From CBDUUP01 sp965370435 (GTDB taxonomy: Bacteria; Chloroflexota; Anaerolineae; Anaerolineales; UBA11579), in the NCBI GenBank assembly GCA_965370435.1, contig CBDUUP010000242.1, positions 1 through 7,105 on the forward strand: DNA of 7,105 nucleotides, read 5' to 3'. Positions 1 through 5,214 of this stretch are shown here, piece by piece. The notes beneath the pieces were generated by a model, which was not told where the DNA came from, searched no databases, and saw only the letters and a list, made by a program, of their open reading frames with translations. Position 1 is the first letter of the stretch. Each line of letters begins with the position of its first letter. The translations under genes and the position numbers were made by a program.

Positions 1-50
1 TCTCCCTGGAAGGGAGAGGGGCGCGAGCGCAGCGAGCGGGGTGAGGGTCG
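1..50. repeat. Dispersed-type intergenic repeat with small hairpin
   Basis: The window opens with a 7-bp inverted repeat (TCTCCCT at 1-7, AGGGAGA at 11-17, loop GGA). A G-rich stretch follows with an internal near-duplication (GCGAGCG at 23-29, AGCGAGCG at 31-38) and ends in GGGGTGAGGG. No reading frame of interest crosses it. The architecture, a short hairpin plus a purine-rich tail in an intergenic gap, resembles dispersed intergenic repeats I associate with Chloroflexota genomes. No second full copy lies in this window, so repeat status is inferred. Bases 51-173 hold only the leader of the next gene, including a pyrimidine-rich stretch at 95-112 that is partly complementary to bases 9-22. 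Confidence 0.4.
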
Positions 51-173
51 GAAAAGCGGGAGAGAAATCTTGGATAGGAATTAAGTACCTGCAACTTCCC
101 GCTCTCCCTCCTTGTATTCCTTGATAGAAGCATCTTGTTAATTTGGTACACTCTATAGAAGGAGACCCATCCC

Positions 174-1169
174 ATGAAACAGCACCGCTGGCCTATCCTG
201 ACCTTGTTCATCCTCTCCCCGATGATCGGGGAACTGCTCTCCGGCTCTGCGCCGCCAGTGGAGTTCTTCAATCCGTTTGGGTTGATGATTCTGACCGCCC
301 TTTACGGGAGCGGGGCGTTGCTGATCCGGGACATGGTTCGGCGTTGGGGGAAGGGCTGGATTAGTGTGGTCTTGCTGGGGATGGCTTACGGCATCTACGA
401 GGAGGGGCTGGTGGTGCGCAGCTTCTTCGATTCCACCTGGATGGACCTGGGCGCGCTGGCGGAATACGGCCGTTGGCTGGGGGTCAATTGGTTGTGGACG
501 TTGGACTTGACCATTTATCATGCGGTGGTCAGCATCACCATCCCCATCTTGCTGGTGGATTTGATTTTCCCGGCGCATCGAGACCAGCCCTGGTTGAGCC
601 GGAGGGGGCGGGTGGTCTTCACGCTGCTATTCCTATTGACGTTGGTGTTTGGACCGTTGGCTGGGATGAAAGCATCACCGCTGCATTTACTGGGAAGCCT
701 GATTGTGATGGGGGTGTTGGGTCTGGCGGCGTATTTATGGCCGGTGCGGAGAGAGGGGGAGGGGAAACGGGTGTATCCGGCTCCGGTGGGGTGCTTCACC
801 TTGCTGGGGTTCTGCGGGATGCTGCTCTTCTTTTTGGCGATGTACCTGATGCCTGAACTCAATTTCCCGGCGCTGCTGGGGGTGGCTTTCAGCGGGTATT
901 TGCCGTTGGCGGTGGGGCTGCTGGTATGGATGCTGGGTGGAGCCGGGATGCAGGATAAGCACCGCTGGGGGTTGAGCGCCGGGGCTTTGGGGGTCATGGT
1001 TCTGCTGGCGATCATACAGGAGGCCGACCAGGCCAACCGGGTGGACAATACCAGCGGGATGGCCTGTGTGGGGATGTTCTTCATGCTGTTGATGCTGGCG
1101 GTGGGGTTGTATACCTGGCGGCGGAGGTTAAATGAAACGAGCCGCGAGGAGGTCGCGGCTCAGGTTTAG
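174..1169 (+). CDS. Polytopic integral membrane protein of unknown function (331 aa)
   Basis: I do not recognise a named family. The 331-aa product is very hydrophobic, with about eight to ten membrane segments (roughly residues 8-24, 33-54, 62-82, 113-133, 147-163, 171-190, 205-225, 232-254, 265-281, 296-315) and short basic loops (RRWGK 57-60, RRGR 143-146, WRRRLN 315-320) that suggest several cytoplasmic turns. The start is supported by AAGGAG at 159-164, nine bases before ATG. Polar residues sit within or next to membrane helices: E76-E77 with R82 in YGIYEEGLVVR, H116 in TIYHAVV, and E283/D285 after a late helix. The EE...R...H arrangement loosely recalls CPBP intramembrane proteases, but their spacing is EExxxR and here four residues intervene, so no enzymatic role is claimed. 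The last nine codons coincide with a strong inverted repeat (1139-1161). It is apparently a single-gene unit, convergent with the next operon. Confidence 0.85.
   Translation: MKQHRWPILTLFILSPMIGELLSGSAPPVEFFNPFGLMILTALYGSGALLIRDMVRRWGKGWISVVLLGMAYGIYEEGLVVRSFFDSTWMDLGALAEYGRWLGVNWLWTLDLTIYHAVVSITIPILLVDLIFPAHRDQPWLSRRGRVVFTLLFLLTLVFGPLAGMKASPLHLLGSLIVMGVLGLAAYLWPVRREGEGKRVYPAPVGCFTLLGFCGMLLFFLAMYLMPELNFPALLGVAFSGYLPLAVGLLVWMLGGAGMQDKHRWGLSAGALGVMVLLAIIQEADQANRVDNTSGMACVGMFFMLLMLAVGLYTWRRRLNETSREEVAAQV
1139..1161 (-). terminator. Intrinsic terminator for minus-strand operon, inside the upstream gene's 3' end
   Basis: A perfect 9-bp stem (GAGCCGCGA at 1139-1147, TCGCGGCTC at 1153-1161) encloses a 5-base loop. 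Read on the minus strand, the stem is followed directly by GTTTCATTT, a fair U-tract. On the plus strand it is followed by AGGTTTAGG, which is not U-rich. Its orientation and position, 27 bases past the stop of the zinc-ribbon gene, make it a Rho-independent terminator for the minus-strand operon, although it lies entirely within the C-terminal codons of the membrane-protein gene. Confidence 0.6.
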
Positions 1170-1188
1170 GATAGGGGGATGGTTCGGT

Positions 1189-1389
1189 TTAGTGACCGTG
1201 AGGAGCGCCTTCGTCTTCCCATTGGTCTGCGCCGGGCAGTTTGTCGGCCAGTTGGTGGGGTTTGTGGATGAGGATGGGGAAATGTTGGGGGCAGATCCAA
1301 TGCGTATCGTTCTGGTATTGGAATTTGAGCAGGGGAATCTGGCTGTTGTCTCGGTCGCAGTGAATGCATTTGGGGGTAGTTTCGGTCAC
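1189..1389 (-). CDS. Small CCCH zinc-ribbon-like protein (66 aa, GTG start)
   Basis: This 66-aa soluble protein has a metal-site pattern of Cys8-x2-Cys11 (CIHC) and, after a short beta-like spacer, Cys33-x2-His36 (WICPQH). That is the layout of a zinc ribbon or treble clef with CCCH ligands. The motif is followed by IHKPHQLADKLPGAD, and a His-rich tail (HGH) ends the protein. I recall similar short hypothetical proteins in Anaerolineae but know of no assigned function; a structural or nucleic-acid/protein-binding role is only a guess. The start is GTG at 1389-1387, preceded on the minus strand by GGAG (1400-1397) at a 7-base spacing. It lies 24 bases downstream of the 119-aa gene and is probably co-transcribed with it. 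Its stop is 19 bases from the stop of the convergent membrane-protein gene. Confidence 0.8.
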   Translation of the reverse strand: MTETTPKCIHCDRDNSQIPLLKFQYQNDTHWICPQHFPILIHKPHQLADKLPGADQWEDEGAPHGH

Positions 1390-1413
1390 GGGTATTCTCC
1401 AATGGATGTATTT

Positions 1414-1773
1414 TTACTTCAGGTCTCTTTTCATCTGGTCGCGCCATTCGAAGGAAGCGCCGAAGAGGAGGCCCAGGATCATCAGTACGGGGATGGCGAG
1501 GATGCTTATCGAGTTAGCCCAGTCGGCCTCCACGAATATGGGCAAGAGGATGAAAACGAGAAAGCCCAGCACCCCGCCGATGATCAGCCCCCGCCAGGTC
1601 TGGGATACAGTCTTGGCTGAATCTCGGATGAAACTCTCTTTTTGCTTGACTTTCCGATATTTTCTCGAAGCCGTTTGCTGGGACTTGCGCTCCTGTTTTT
1701 GAGGGTCGCGGGCTTGTAGTTGGCGGTCGCGTAATTTTTTCAGGCGTTCTTGCTCGCTGTTTCCGCTGGACAT
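1414..1773 (-). CDS. Small two-helix membrane protein with charged N-terminal domain (119 aa)
   Basis: The function is unknown. The first ~55 residues are highly charged and Gln/Arg/Lys-rich (ERLKKLRDRQLQARD, QKQERKSQQ), probably helical or disordered and cytoplasmic. They are followed by two hydrophobic segments (about 61-81, GLIIGGVLGFLVFILLPIF, and 87-106, NSISILAIPVLMILGLLFG) and a short basic tail (WRDQMKRDLK). With a long basic N-terminus and basic C-terminus, both ends are expected inside, giving a hairpin topology. Translation starts at ATG 1773-1771 with a good SD, AAGGAG, on the minus strand (1786-1781, 7-base spacing). A promoter lies immediately upstream (1816-1844). It is the first gene of an operon with the zinc-ribbon protein, which may hint that the two act together, but nothing in the sequence says how. 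Confidence 0.82.
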   Translation of the reverse strand: MSSGNSEQERLKKLRDRQLQARDPQKQERKSQQTASRKYRKVKQKESFIRDSAKTVSQTWRGLIIGGVLGFLVFILLPIFVEADWANSISILAIPVLMILGLLFGASFEWRDQMKRDLK

Positions 1774-1815
1774 GGGCTTGCTCCTTTCAACTGTAGGGCC
1801 AGTTAACTATCTGAA

Positions 1816-1844
1816 AGTATAATCCATGTGGGAGAACAAGGCAA
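1816..1844 (-). promoter_or_regulatory. Sigma70-type promoter for the minus-strand operon
   Basis: On the minus strand, TTGCCT (1844-1839) and TATACT (1821-1816) are separated by exactly 17 bases. They match the -35 consensus at 4/6 and the -10 consensus at 5/6. Transcription would start near 1809, giving a leader of roughly 35 bases that contains the SD of the 119-aa gene. Confidence 0.6.
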
Positions 1845-1881
1845 TTACAAATGTGTATGGGTACTCGCGCCAGATAGAGCT

Positions 1882-1911
1882 ATTATAGTATAATATTATC
1901 AACAATGTCAT
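1882..1911 (-). promoter_or_regulatory. Second, upstream minus-strand promoter candidate
   Basis: On the minus strand, ATGACA (1911-1906, 5/6) and a perfect TATAAT (1887-1882) are 18 bases apart. The start would be near 1875, about 100 bases upstream of the 119-aa gene and upstream of the 1816-1844 promoter. It shares its -10 region with the palindrome that also provides a plus-strand TATAAT. Confidence 0.4.
1889..1894 (+). promoter_or_regulatory. Plus-strand -10 element for the TIGR01777-type gene
   Basis: A perfect TATAAT lies about 37 bases upstream of the ATG at 1931, so transcription would start near 1901. No convincing -35 is visible at 16-18 bases upstream (the region is GC-rich around 1866-1871), so this may be a weak or activator-dependent promoter. 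It is the right arm of the palindrome TATTATA-G-TATAATA at 1881-1895. Confidence 0.4.
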
Positions 1912-1930
1912 AAAATAAGCGAAAGAACCT

Positions 1931-2854
1931 ATGAGATTAATTGTTACCGGCGGAACCGGTTTGATTGGAAGGGCATTGGTCGCCTCGTTGGCAAGCGATG
2001 GACATGAAGTCATCGTCCTGTCTCGTAATCCGGGGCGGAAGTTTGATTTCCCCTCCGGCGTAACCGTGCAGGGATGGGATGCAAAGACCACCCACGGGTG
2101 GGGCCATTTGGTTGAGGGGATTGATGCGGTGGTCAACCTGGCGGGAGAGAGCCTGGCCGGGGAGGGATTCTTCCCCCGGCGATGGACGGCGGCCCGGAGA
2201 AAACGCATCCGGGATAGCCGCCTGAATGCCGGAGAGGCTATCGCCCAGGCGGTTGAGGCGGCCGCCCACAAGCCAGAGGTCATCGTGCAAGCTGCCGCAA
2301 TCGGCTATTATGGACCGAGAGGGGATGAGGCCCTCACCGAAGAGGATTCGCCAGCCCAGGATTTCTTGGCCCAACTTTGTGTGGACTGGGAGCATTCCAC
2401 CGCCCGAGTGGAGGAGATGGGCGTGCGGCGGGCCGTCATTCGTTCAGGTTTGGTTTTGAGCATGGATGGGGGTGCATTTCCACGGATGCTTTTGCCGTAC
2501 AAGCTGTTCGCCGGAGGGCCGTTTGGGCATGGCCGACAAGTCAATTCCTGGATACACATGGCCGACGAGGTTGCCGCCATCCGTTTCTTAATTGAATATA
2601 AGGAGGCTCGGGGCGCGTTCAATCTGACAGCGCCCAGCCCGGTGTCCAATCGAGCCTTTGGCAAGACCTTGGGGAAAGTGATAAGACGCCCTTCCTACAT
2701 GCCGGTGCCGGGGTTTGCGATGAAGCTGATGTTTGGAGAGGTGTCCACCGTTGTGTTGGATGGTCAGCGTGTGTTGCCGAAAGGTCTGCAAGGGCTTGGA
2801 TTCACATTCCAATTTCCCGAACTTGAAGGCGCGCTGCGGGATTTATTGGGATGA
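1931..2854 (+). CDS. TIGR01777-family NAD(P)-binding epimerase/oxidoreductase (YfcH/SDR39U1-like)
   Basis: This is an atypical extended short-chain dehydrogenase of 307 aa, the family's usual length. The N-terminal Rossmann motif is G7-G-T-G10-L-I-G13, followed by VVNLAGE at 67-73, an arginine-rich segment with SRLNAGEAI (96-104), and the hallmark AAIGYYGPRG (122-131). Further on are IRSGLVL (170-176), a GHGRQVNSWIHMADE stretch (199-213) and AFNLTAPSPVSN (229-240). Residues ~255-301, from PVPGFAMKLMFGE, match the C-terminal DUF1731 domain. The classical YxxxK pair is not visible at the YYG motif, where no lysine lies four residues on, so a typical SDR dehydrogenase reaction should not be assumed. 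The family includes E. coli YfcH and human SDR39U1, and the physiological substrate is unknown. The ATG has only a weak purine-rich SD (GAAAGAA). It appears monocistronic, with a 234-base gap and a new promoter following. Confidence 0.93.
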   Translation: MRLIVTGGTGLIGRALVASLASDGHEVIVLSRNPGRKFDFPSGVTVQGWDAKTTHGWGHLVEGIDAVVNLAGESLAGEGFFPRRWTAARRKRIRDSRLNAGEAIAQAVEAAAHKPEVIVQAAAIGYYGPRGDEALTEEDSPAQDFLAQLCVDWEHSTARVEEMGVRRAVIRSGLVLSMDGGAFPRMLLPYKLFAGGPFGHGRQVNSWIHMADEVAAIRFLIEYKEARGAFNLTAPSPVSNRAFGKTLGKVIRRPSYMPVPGFAMKLMFGEVSTVVLDGQRVLPKGLQGLGFTFQFPELEGALRDLLG

Positions 2855-2940
2855 ATTGGCAACCAAGAAGCAGGATGACTGTAAGGCCGGTGTTAAATAC
2901 ACGATTGCGTATGATTACTGAGGGGTTTTCATTCTGATTA

Positions 2941-2961
2941 GCCATTTGGCGCACTTTTTTT
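2941..2961 (+). terminator. Weak terminator-like element after the TIGR01777 gene
   Basis: A very short inverted repeat, GCC-ATTT-GGC (2941-2950), is followed by GCAC and a run of seven T (2955-2961). The stem is too short to be convincing alone, but this is the only U-tract in the 2855-3044 gap and it faces the right way. The rest of the gap shows no gene or clear structure. Confidence 0.25.
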
Positions 2962-3044
2962 CAAACGACGATATTTATTCCTTTCATTTTCAGTATACGG
3001 CGAGTTTGATTTGGTCGCAAATTGGATGGAAGATTGAGTCACCC

Positions 3045-3073
3045 TTGACACAGAACAAGCGTTCGGATATAGT
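3045..3073 (+). promoter_or_regulatory. Strong sigma70-type promoter of the ycaQ-tag operon
   Basis: A perfect -35 TTGACA (3045-3050), a 17-base spacer and -10 TATAGT (3068-3073, 5/6) make this the best promoter in the window. The transcription start is predicted near 3080. That leaves only about 9 bases before the first ATG (3089) or about 21 before the in-frame ATG at 3101. Confidence 0.75.
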
Positions 3074-3088
3074 ATGGTCATCCTCTAA

Positions 3089-4372
3089 ATGAGAACGATC
3101 ATGGATGAAAGAAAACCCACACTTACACGCGATACGGTTTATCCCCTGCATTCTTTGCGAACCCTGGCCCTGCACACCCAGGGACTGACCAGGGCCAATG
3201 GAACTGAATCTGCGCCCACTGGCGAGGCTATCCGGGCTTTGGTGGAGCAGATCGGATGTGTGCAGATTGACACTCTGCAAATGGTGCAGCGCAGCCATTA
3301 TCTCGCTCTTTGGAGCCGGTTGGGGAGTTACGAAACTGCCGATTTTGACCGGTTGATCTACAGCGGGAAGGACAGCGTTCTGATGGAGCAGTGGCGGCAC
3401 GCGGCCTCGATAATCCCGTTGACGACTTACCGGCACCAGCTTCCGCGCATGCGCAGTCGGCGTGAAACCCCGGCCACGTACACGGCCAGATGGCTGGCAG
3501 AGGAAAGCAACCAGAAAATGCTCGTAGAGGTCAAGGAGCGCATCCGGCGGGAAGGGCCGCTGCGGTCCGCGGACTTCAAATACGACGGCCCCAAGCGGGG
3601 CAGTTGGTGGGATTGGAAGCCTGCTAAGTACGCCTTGGAGGTCCTGTTCTCCTATGGCGACTTGATGATCTCGGACCGGGTCAATTTCCAGCGGTTCTAC
3701 GAGTTGACCGAGAGGGCGTTGCCCGATTGGGTGAATGCTGATGAACCGACCCAAGAGGAGGCCGACCGGTTCTTTGTGGAGCAGGGGGCGCGGGCGCTGG
3801 GGGTGTGCAGGCCGGGCCAGACCGGGGACTACGCTCACCGGAAGCGAGGGGTGACCAACCGTATCGCCGGGGAGATGATCGTCGAGGGCGTTCTGGTAGA
3901 AATTCAAGGCGAACTTGCCAACGGCGAGATTGAGACCTTGGTCGTACACCGGGACAATCTTGGGCTGCTGGAACAGGCCGCCGCGAGGGAGATCGTCCCG
4001 GAGCGGACTACCTTCCTCTCGCCCTTTGATAATCTGTTCTGGGCGCAGAGACGCGATCTGGATCTATGGGGCTTCTGGCAGTCGCTGGAGGCTTACAAAC
4101 CTGCCGAGCAGCGCAAGTATGGTTACTTCTGCCTACCCATCCTGCATAAGGGCCGGTTAGCGGGACGCTTCGACCCCAAACTGGAGCGCAAGACGGGAAC
4201 GCTGCGCCTCAAGGCGATGTACCTGGAGAAGGGCGTGACGGCAGGCGACGAACTGGTGCGCGACGTGGCGGAGGCCATGCGGGATTTTTTGGCTTTCCAT
4301 GAGGCGGATGATCTGGTCATTGAGGCCAGTAAGCCCAAAGTGTTTGGCAAGAAATTGCTCAAGGCGCTCTAA
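3089..4372 (+). CDS. ycaQ: YcaQ-type winged-helix DNA glycosylase (HTH_42/DUF1006 family)
   Basis: This 427-aa protein belongs to the winged-helix HTH_42 family, whose studied members (E. coli YcaQ/AlkX; Streptomyces AlkZ) are DNA glycosylases that excise alkylated bases and unhook interstrand crosslinks. The segment CVQIDTLQMVQRSHYLALWSRLG is characteristic. It holds the active-site triad position Q59-I60-D61, i.e. the QxD form I associate with YcaQ rather than the QxQ form of AlkZ. Other family landmarks are DFKYDGPKRGSWWDWKPAKYALEVLFSYGDLM (mid protein), FLSPFDNLFWAQRRDLDLW, and near the C-terminus KYGYFCLPILHKGRLAGRFDPKLERKTGTLRL. The start is uncertain: ATG 3089 lies ~9 bases from the predicted transcript start and has no SD, while ATG 3101 (MDERKP) has only a weak GAG upstream. 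Either gives a full-length protein. It is the first gene of a repair operon, 14 bases before tag. Confidence 0.92.
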   Translation: MRTIMDERKPTLTRDTVYPLHSLRTLALHTQGLTRANGTESAPTGEAIRALVEQIGCVQIDTLQMVQRSHYLALWSRLGSYETADFDRLIYSGKDSVLMEQWRHAASIIPLTTYRHQLPRMRSRRETPATYTARWLAEESNQKMLVEVKERIRREGPLRSADFKYDGPKRGSWWDWKPAKYALEVLFSYGDLMISDRVNFQRFYELTERALPDWVNADEPTQEEADRFFVEQGARALGVCRPGQTGDYAHRKRGVTNRIAGEMIVEGVLVEIQGELANGEIETLVVHRDNLGLLEQAAAREIVPERTTFLSPFDNLFWAQRRDLDLWGFWQSLEAYKPAEQRKYGYFCLPILHKGRLAGRFDPKLERKTGTLRLKAMYLEKGVTAGDELVRDVAEAMRDFLAFHEADDLVIEASKPKVFGKKLLKAL

Positions 4373-4373
4373 T

Positions 4374-4378
4374 AGGAG
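4374..4378 (+). promoter_or_regulatory. SD that decides the tag start
   Basis: AGGAG lies between the ycaQ stop (4370-4372) and three consecutive possible starts: TTG 4381, ATG 4384 and ATG 4387. The spacings are 2, 5 and 8 bases. The 8-base spacing favours ATG 4387, 4384 is possible, and TTG 4381 is too close. Confidence 0.7.
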
Positions 4379-4386
4379 AATTGATG

Positions 4387-4947
4387 ATGAAAACTCGCTG
4401 TGAATGGGCCGGGGAGGATCCCCTTTACCTGCAATACCATGATGAAGACTGGGGCGTCCCGGTGCATGATGATGACAAACTTTTTGAGATGCTGACCCTG
4501 GAGGGCGCGCAGGCGGGTTTGAGCTGGCGCACGATCCTCAACAAACGAGAGGGCTACCGGAAAGCCTTTGACAACTTCGACCCCAGCAAGGTGGCCGCAT
4601 ACGATGAGGCCAAGATACAGGAATTGCTCAACAATCCCGGCATCGTCCGCAACCGGCTCAAAGTCCGGTCCGCGGTGCAGAACGCCCAGGCGTTCCTGGA
4701 GGCGCAGGCGGAATTTGGCAGCTTCGATGCGTATATCTGGGAATTCGTGGGGGGGAAGCCTAAGGTCAACGCCCGGAAAAAGATGGGCGAACTCCCGGCC
4801 GAAACCGAAGAATCGAAGGCGATGAGCAAAGACCTGCGCAAACGGGGCTTCAATTTCGTCGGCCCGACCATCTGCTATGCTTTCATGCAGTCGGTGGGGA
4901 TGGTCAATGACCATGAGGTCAAGTGCTTCCGGTATGGGGAGGTGTGA
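4387..4947 (+). CDS. tag: DNA-3-methyladenine glycosylase I (Tag)
   Basis: Tag is a zinc-containing helix-hairpin-helix glycosylase that removes 3-methyladenine from alkylated DNA in base excision repair. The 186-aa product matches the family end to end: RCEWAGEDPLYLQYHDEDWGVPVHDD at the start, then LFEMLTLEGAQAGLSWRTILNKREGYRKAF, and KRGFNFVGPTICYAFMQSVGMVNDHEVKC near the end. The four zinc ligands of E. coli Tag have counterparts at C5, H18, H176 and C180. The base-recognition glutamate (E38 in E. coli) corresponds to E39, and the nearby aromatic residues Y17 and W47 are kept. The start was chosen by SD spacing and by alignment with the short N-terminus of known Tag proteins. It is second in the ycaQ-tag operon, so the two glycosylases are probably made together. 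Confidence 0.97.
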   Translation: MKTRCEWAGEDPLYLQYHDEDWGVPVHDDDKLFEMLTLEGAQAGLSWRTILNKREGYRKAFDNFDPSKVAAYDEAKIQELLNNPGIVRNRLKVRSAVQNAQAFLEAQAEFGSFDAYIWEFVGGKPKVNARKKMGELPAETEESKAMSKDLRKRGFNFVGPTICYAFMQSVGMVNDHEVKCFRYGEV

Positions 4948-4950
4948 GAT

Positions 4951-4979
4951 TGGTCTGACTGGTCGGACCAGTTAGACTA
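4951..4979 (+). terminator. Inverted repeat after tag: terminator or operator
   Basis: Beginning three bases after the tag stop is an inverted repeat of 13 bp (4951-4963 pairing with 4967-4979, two G-U pairs) around the 3-base loop CGG. Its core, ACTGGTCGGACCAGT (4958-4972), is a perfect 15-bp palindrome. The position fits a terminator of the repair operon, but the following bases (CTTTGTGG) are a poor U-tract. The core TGGTC-N-GACCA also resembles operators of FadR-subfamily GntR regulators, so a protein-binding site is a real alternative. Confidence 0.45.
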
Positions 4980-5029
4980 CTTTGTGGTAAACTTGTCAGC
5001 CGTTTTGGAATCTCCTTCTTAAAGAAATC

Positions 5030-5058
5030 GAGAGCCAAGTACGCCATTCTTGGCTCTC
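5030..5058. other. Perfect 10-bp stem-loop of unknown role
   Basis: GAGAGCCAAG (5030-5039) and CTTGGCTCTC (5049-5058) form a perfect 10-bp stem with a 9-base loop. On the plus strand it is followed by ATGAATAAGG, so it lacks a U-tract. On the minus strand it is followed by GATTTCTTT, terminator-like, but no minus-strand gene reads into it. An outer pairing of 5011-5020 with the purine run AAGAAGAGA (about 5074-5082), with one bulge, could extend it. It may be a structured 3' end, a processing site or part of a small RNA. Confidence 0.45.
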
Positions 5059-5129
5059 ATGAATAAGGAGGAGAAGAAGAGAAATCGCCCAAATTCACTA
5101 TTATCTTACCAATATATGTTAAAACGTGC

Positions 5130-5159
5130 TTGACGCTTACCCTACGATTGCCCTACGAT
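5130..5159 (+). promoter_or_regulatory. Candidate promoter of the ABC exporter operon
   Basis: TTGACG (5130-5135, 5/6) and TACGAT (5154-5159, 4/6) are 18 bases apart, predicting a start near 5166 and a leader of about 50 bases. The -10 falls inside the second copy of an 11-bp tandem repeat, suggesting overlap of promoter and operator. An alternative, ATGACA (5174-5179) with CATAAT (5195-5200), has only a 15-base spacer. Confidence 0.35.
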
Positions 5160-5169
5160 TGCCCTGCGA
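5140..5169 (+). repeat. 11-bp tandem direct repeat (2.7 copies)
   Basis: CCCTACGATTG occurs at 5140-5150 and again at 5151-5161, followed by a partial, diverged copy CCCTGCGA (5162-5169). The unit equals about one helical turn, so repeats face the same side of the DNA, as in direct-repeat operators of OmpR/PhoB-type response regulators. The binding protein, if any, is unknown. Confidence 0.6.
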
Positions 5170-5214
5170 CAGCATGACAATTGAGTTAATATTTCATAAT
5201 TAAGAGGAAATTCG

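Noticed and set aside
518..1084. 188-codon minus-strand frame, and 153-578 likewise
   Set aside because: Both are shadows of the plus-strand membrane protein, which has a good SD and consistent hydrophobic helices.
1132..1620. 162-codon plus-strand frame
   Set aside because: It runs antisense across the zinc-ribbon and 119-aa genes, which have SD sequences, a promoter and plausible domain architecture on the minus strand.
2990..3949. 319-codon open frame on the minus strand
   Set aside because: It is antisense to ycaQ, covers its promoter, has no family features and no SD-supported context.
4381..4386. TTG 4381 as start of tag
   Set aside because: It is only two bases from the SD and adds residues absent from known Tag proteins. 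ATG 4387 (or 4384) fits better.
5066..5073. SD-like AAGGAGGAG run between tag and the ABC operon
   Set aside because: No start codon with a meaningful frame follows. The first ATG (5116) gives only five codons.
5140..5169. CRISPR-like repeats
   Set aside because: The units are directly adjacent 11-mers without spacers.
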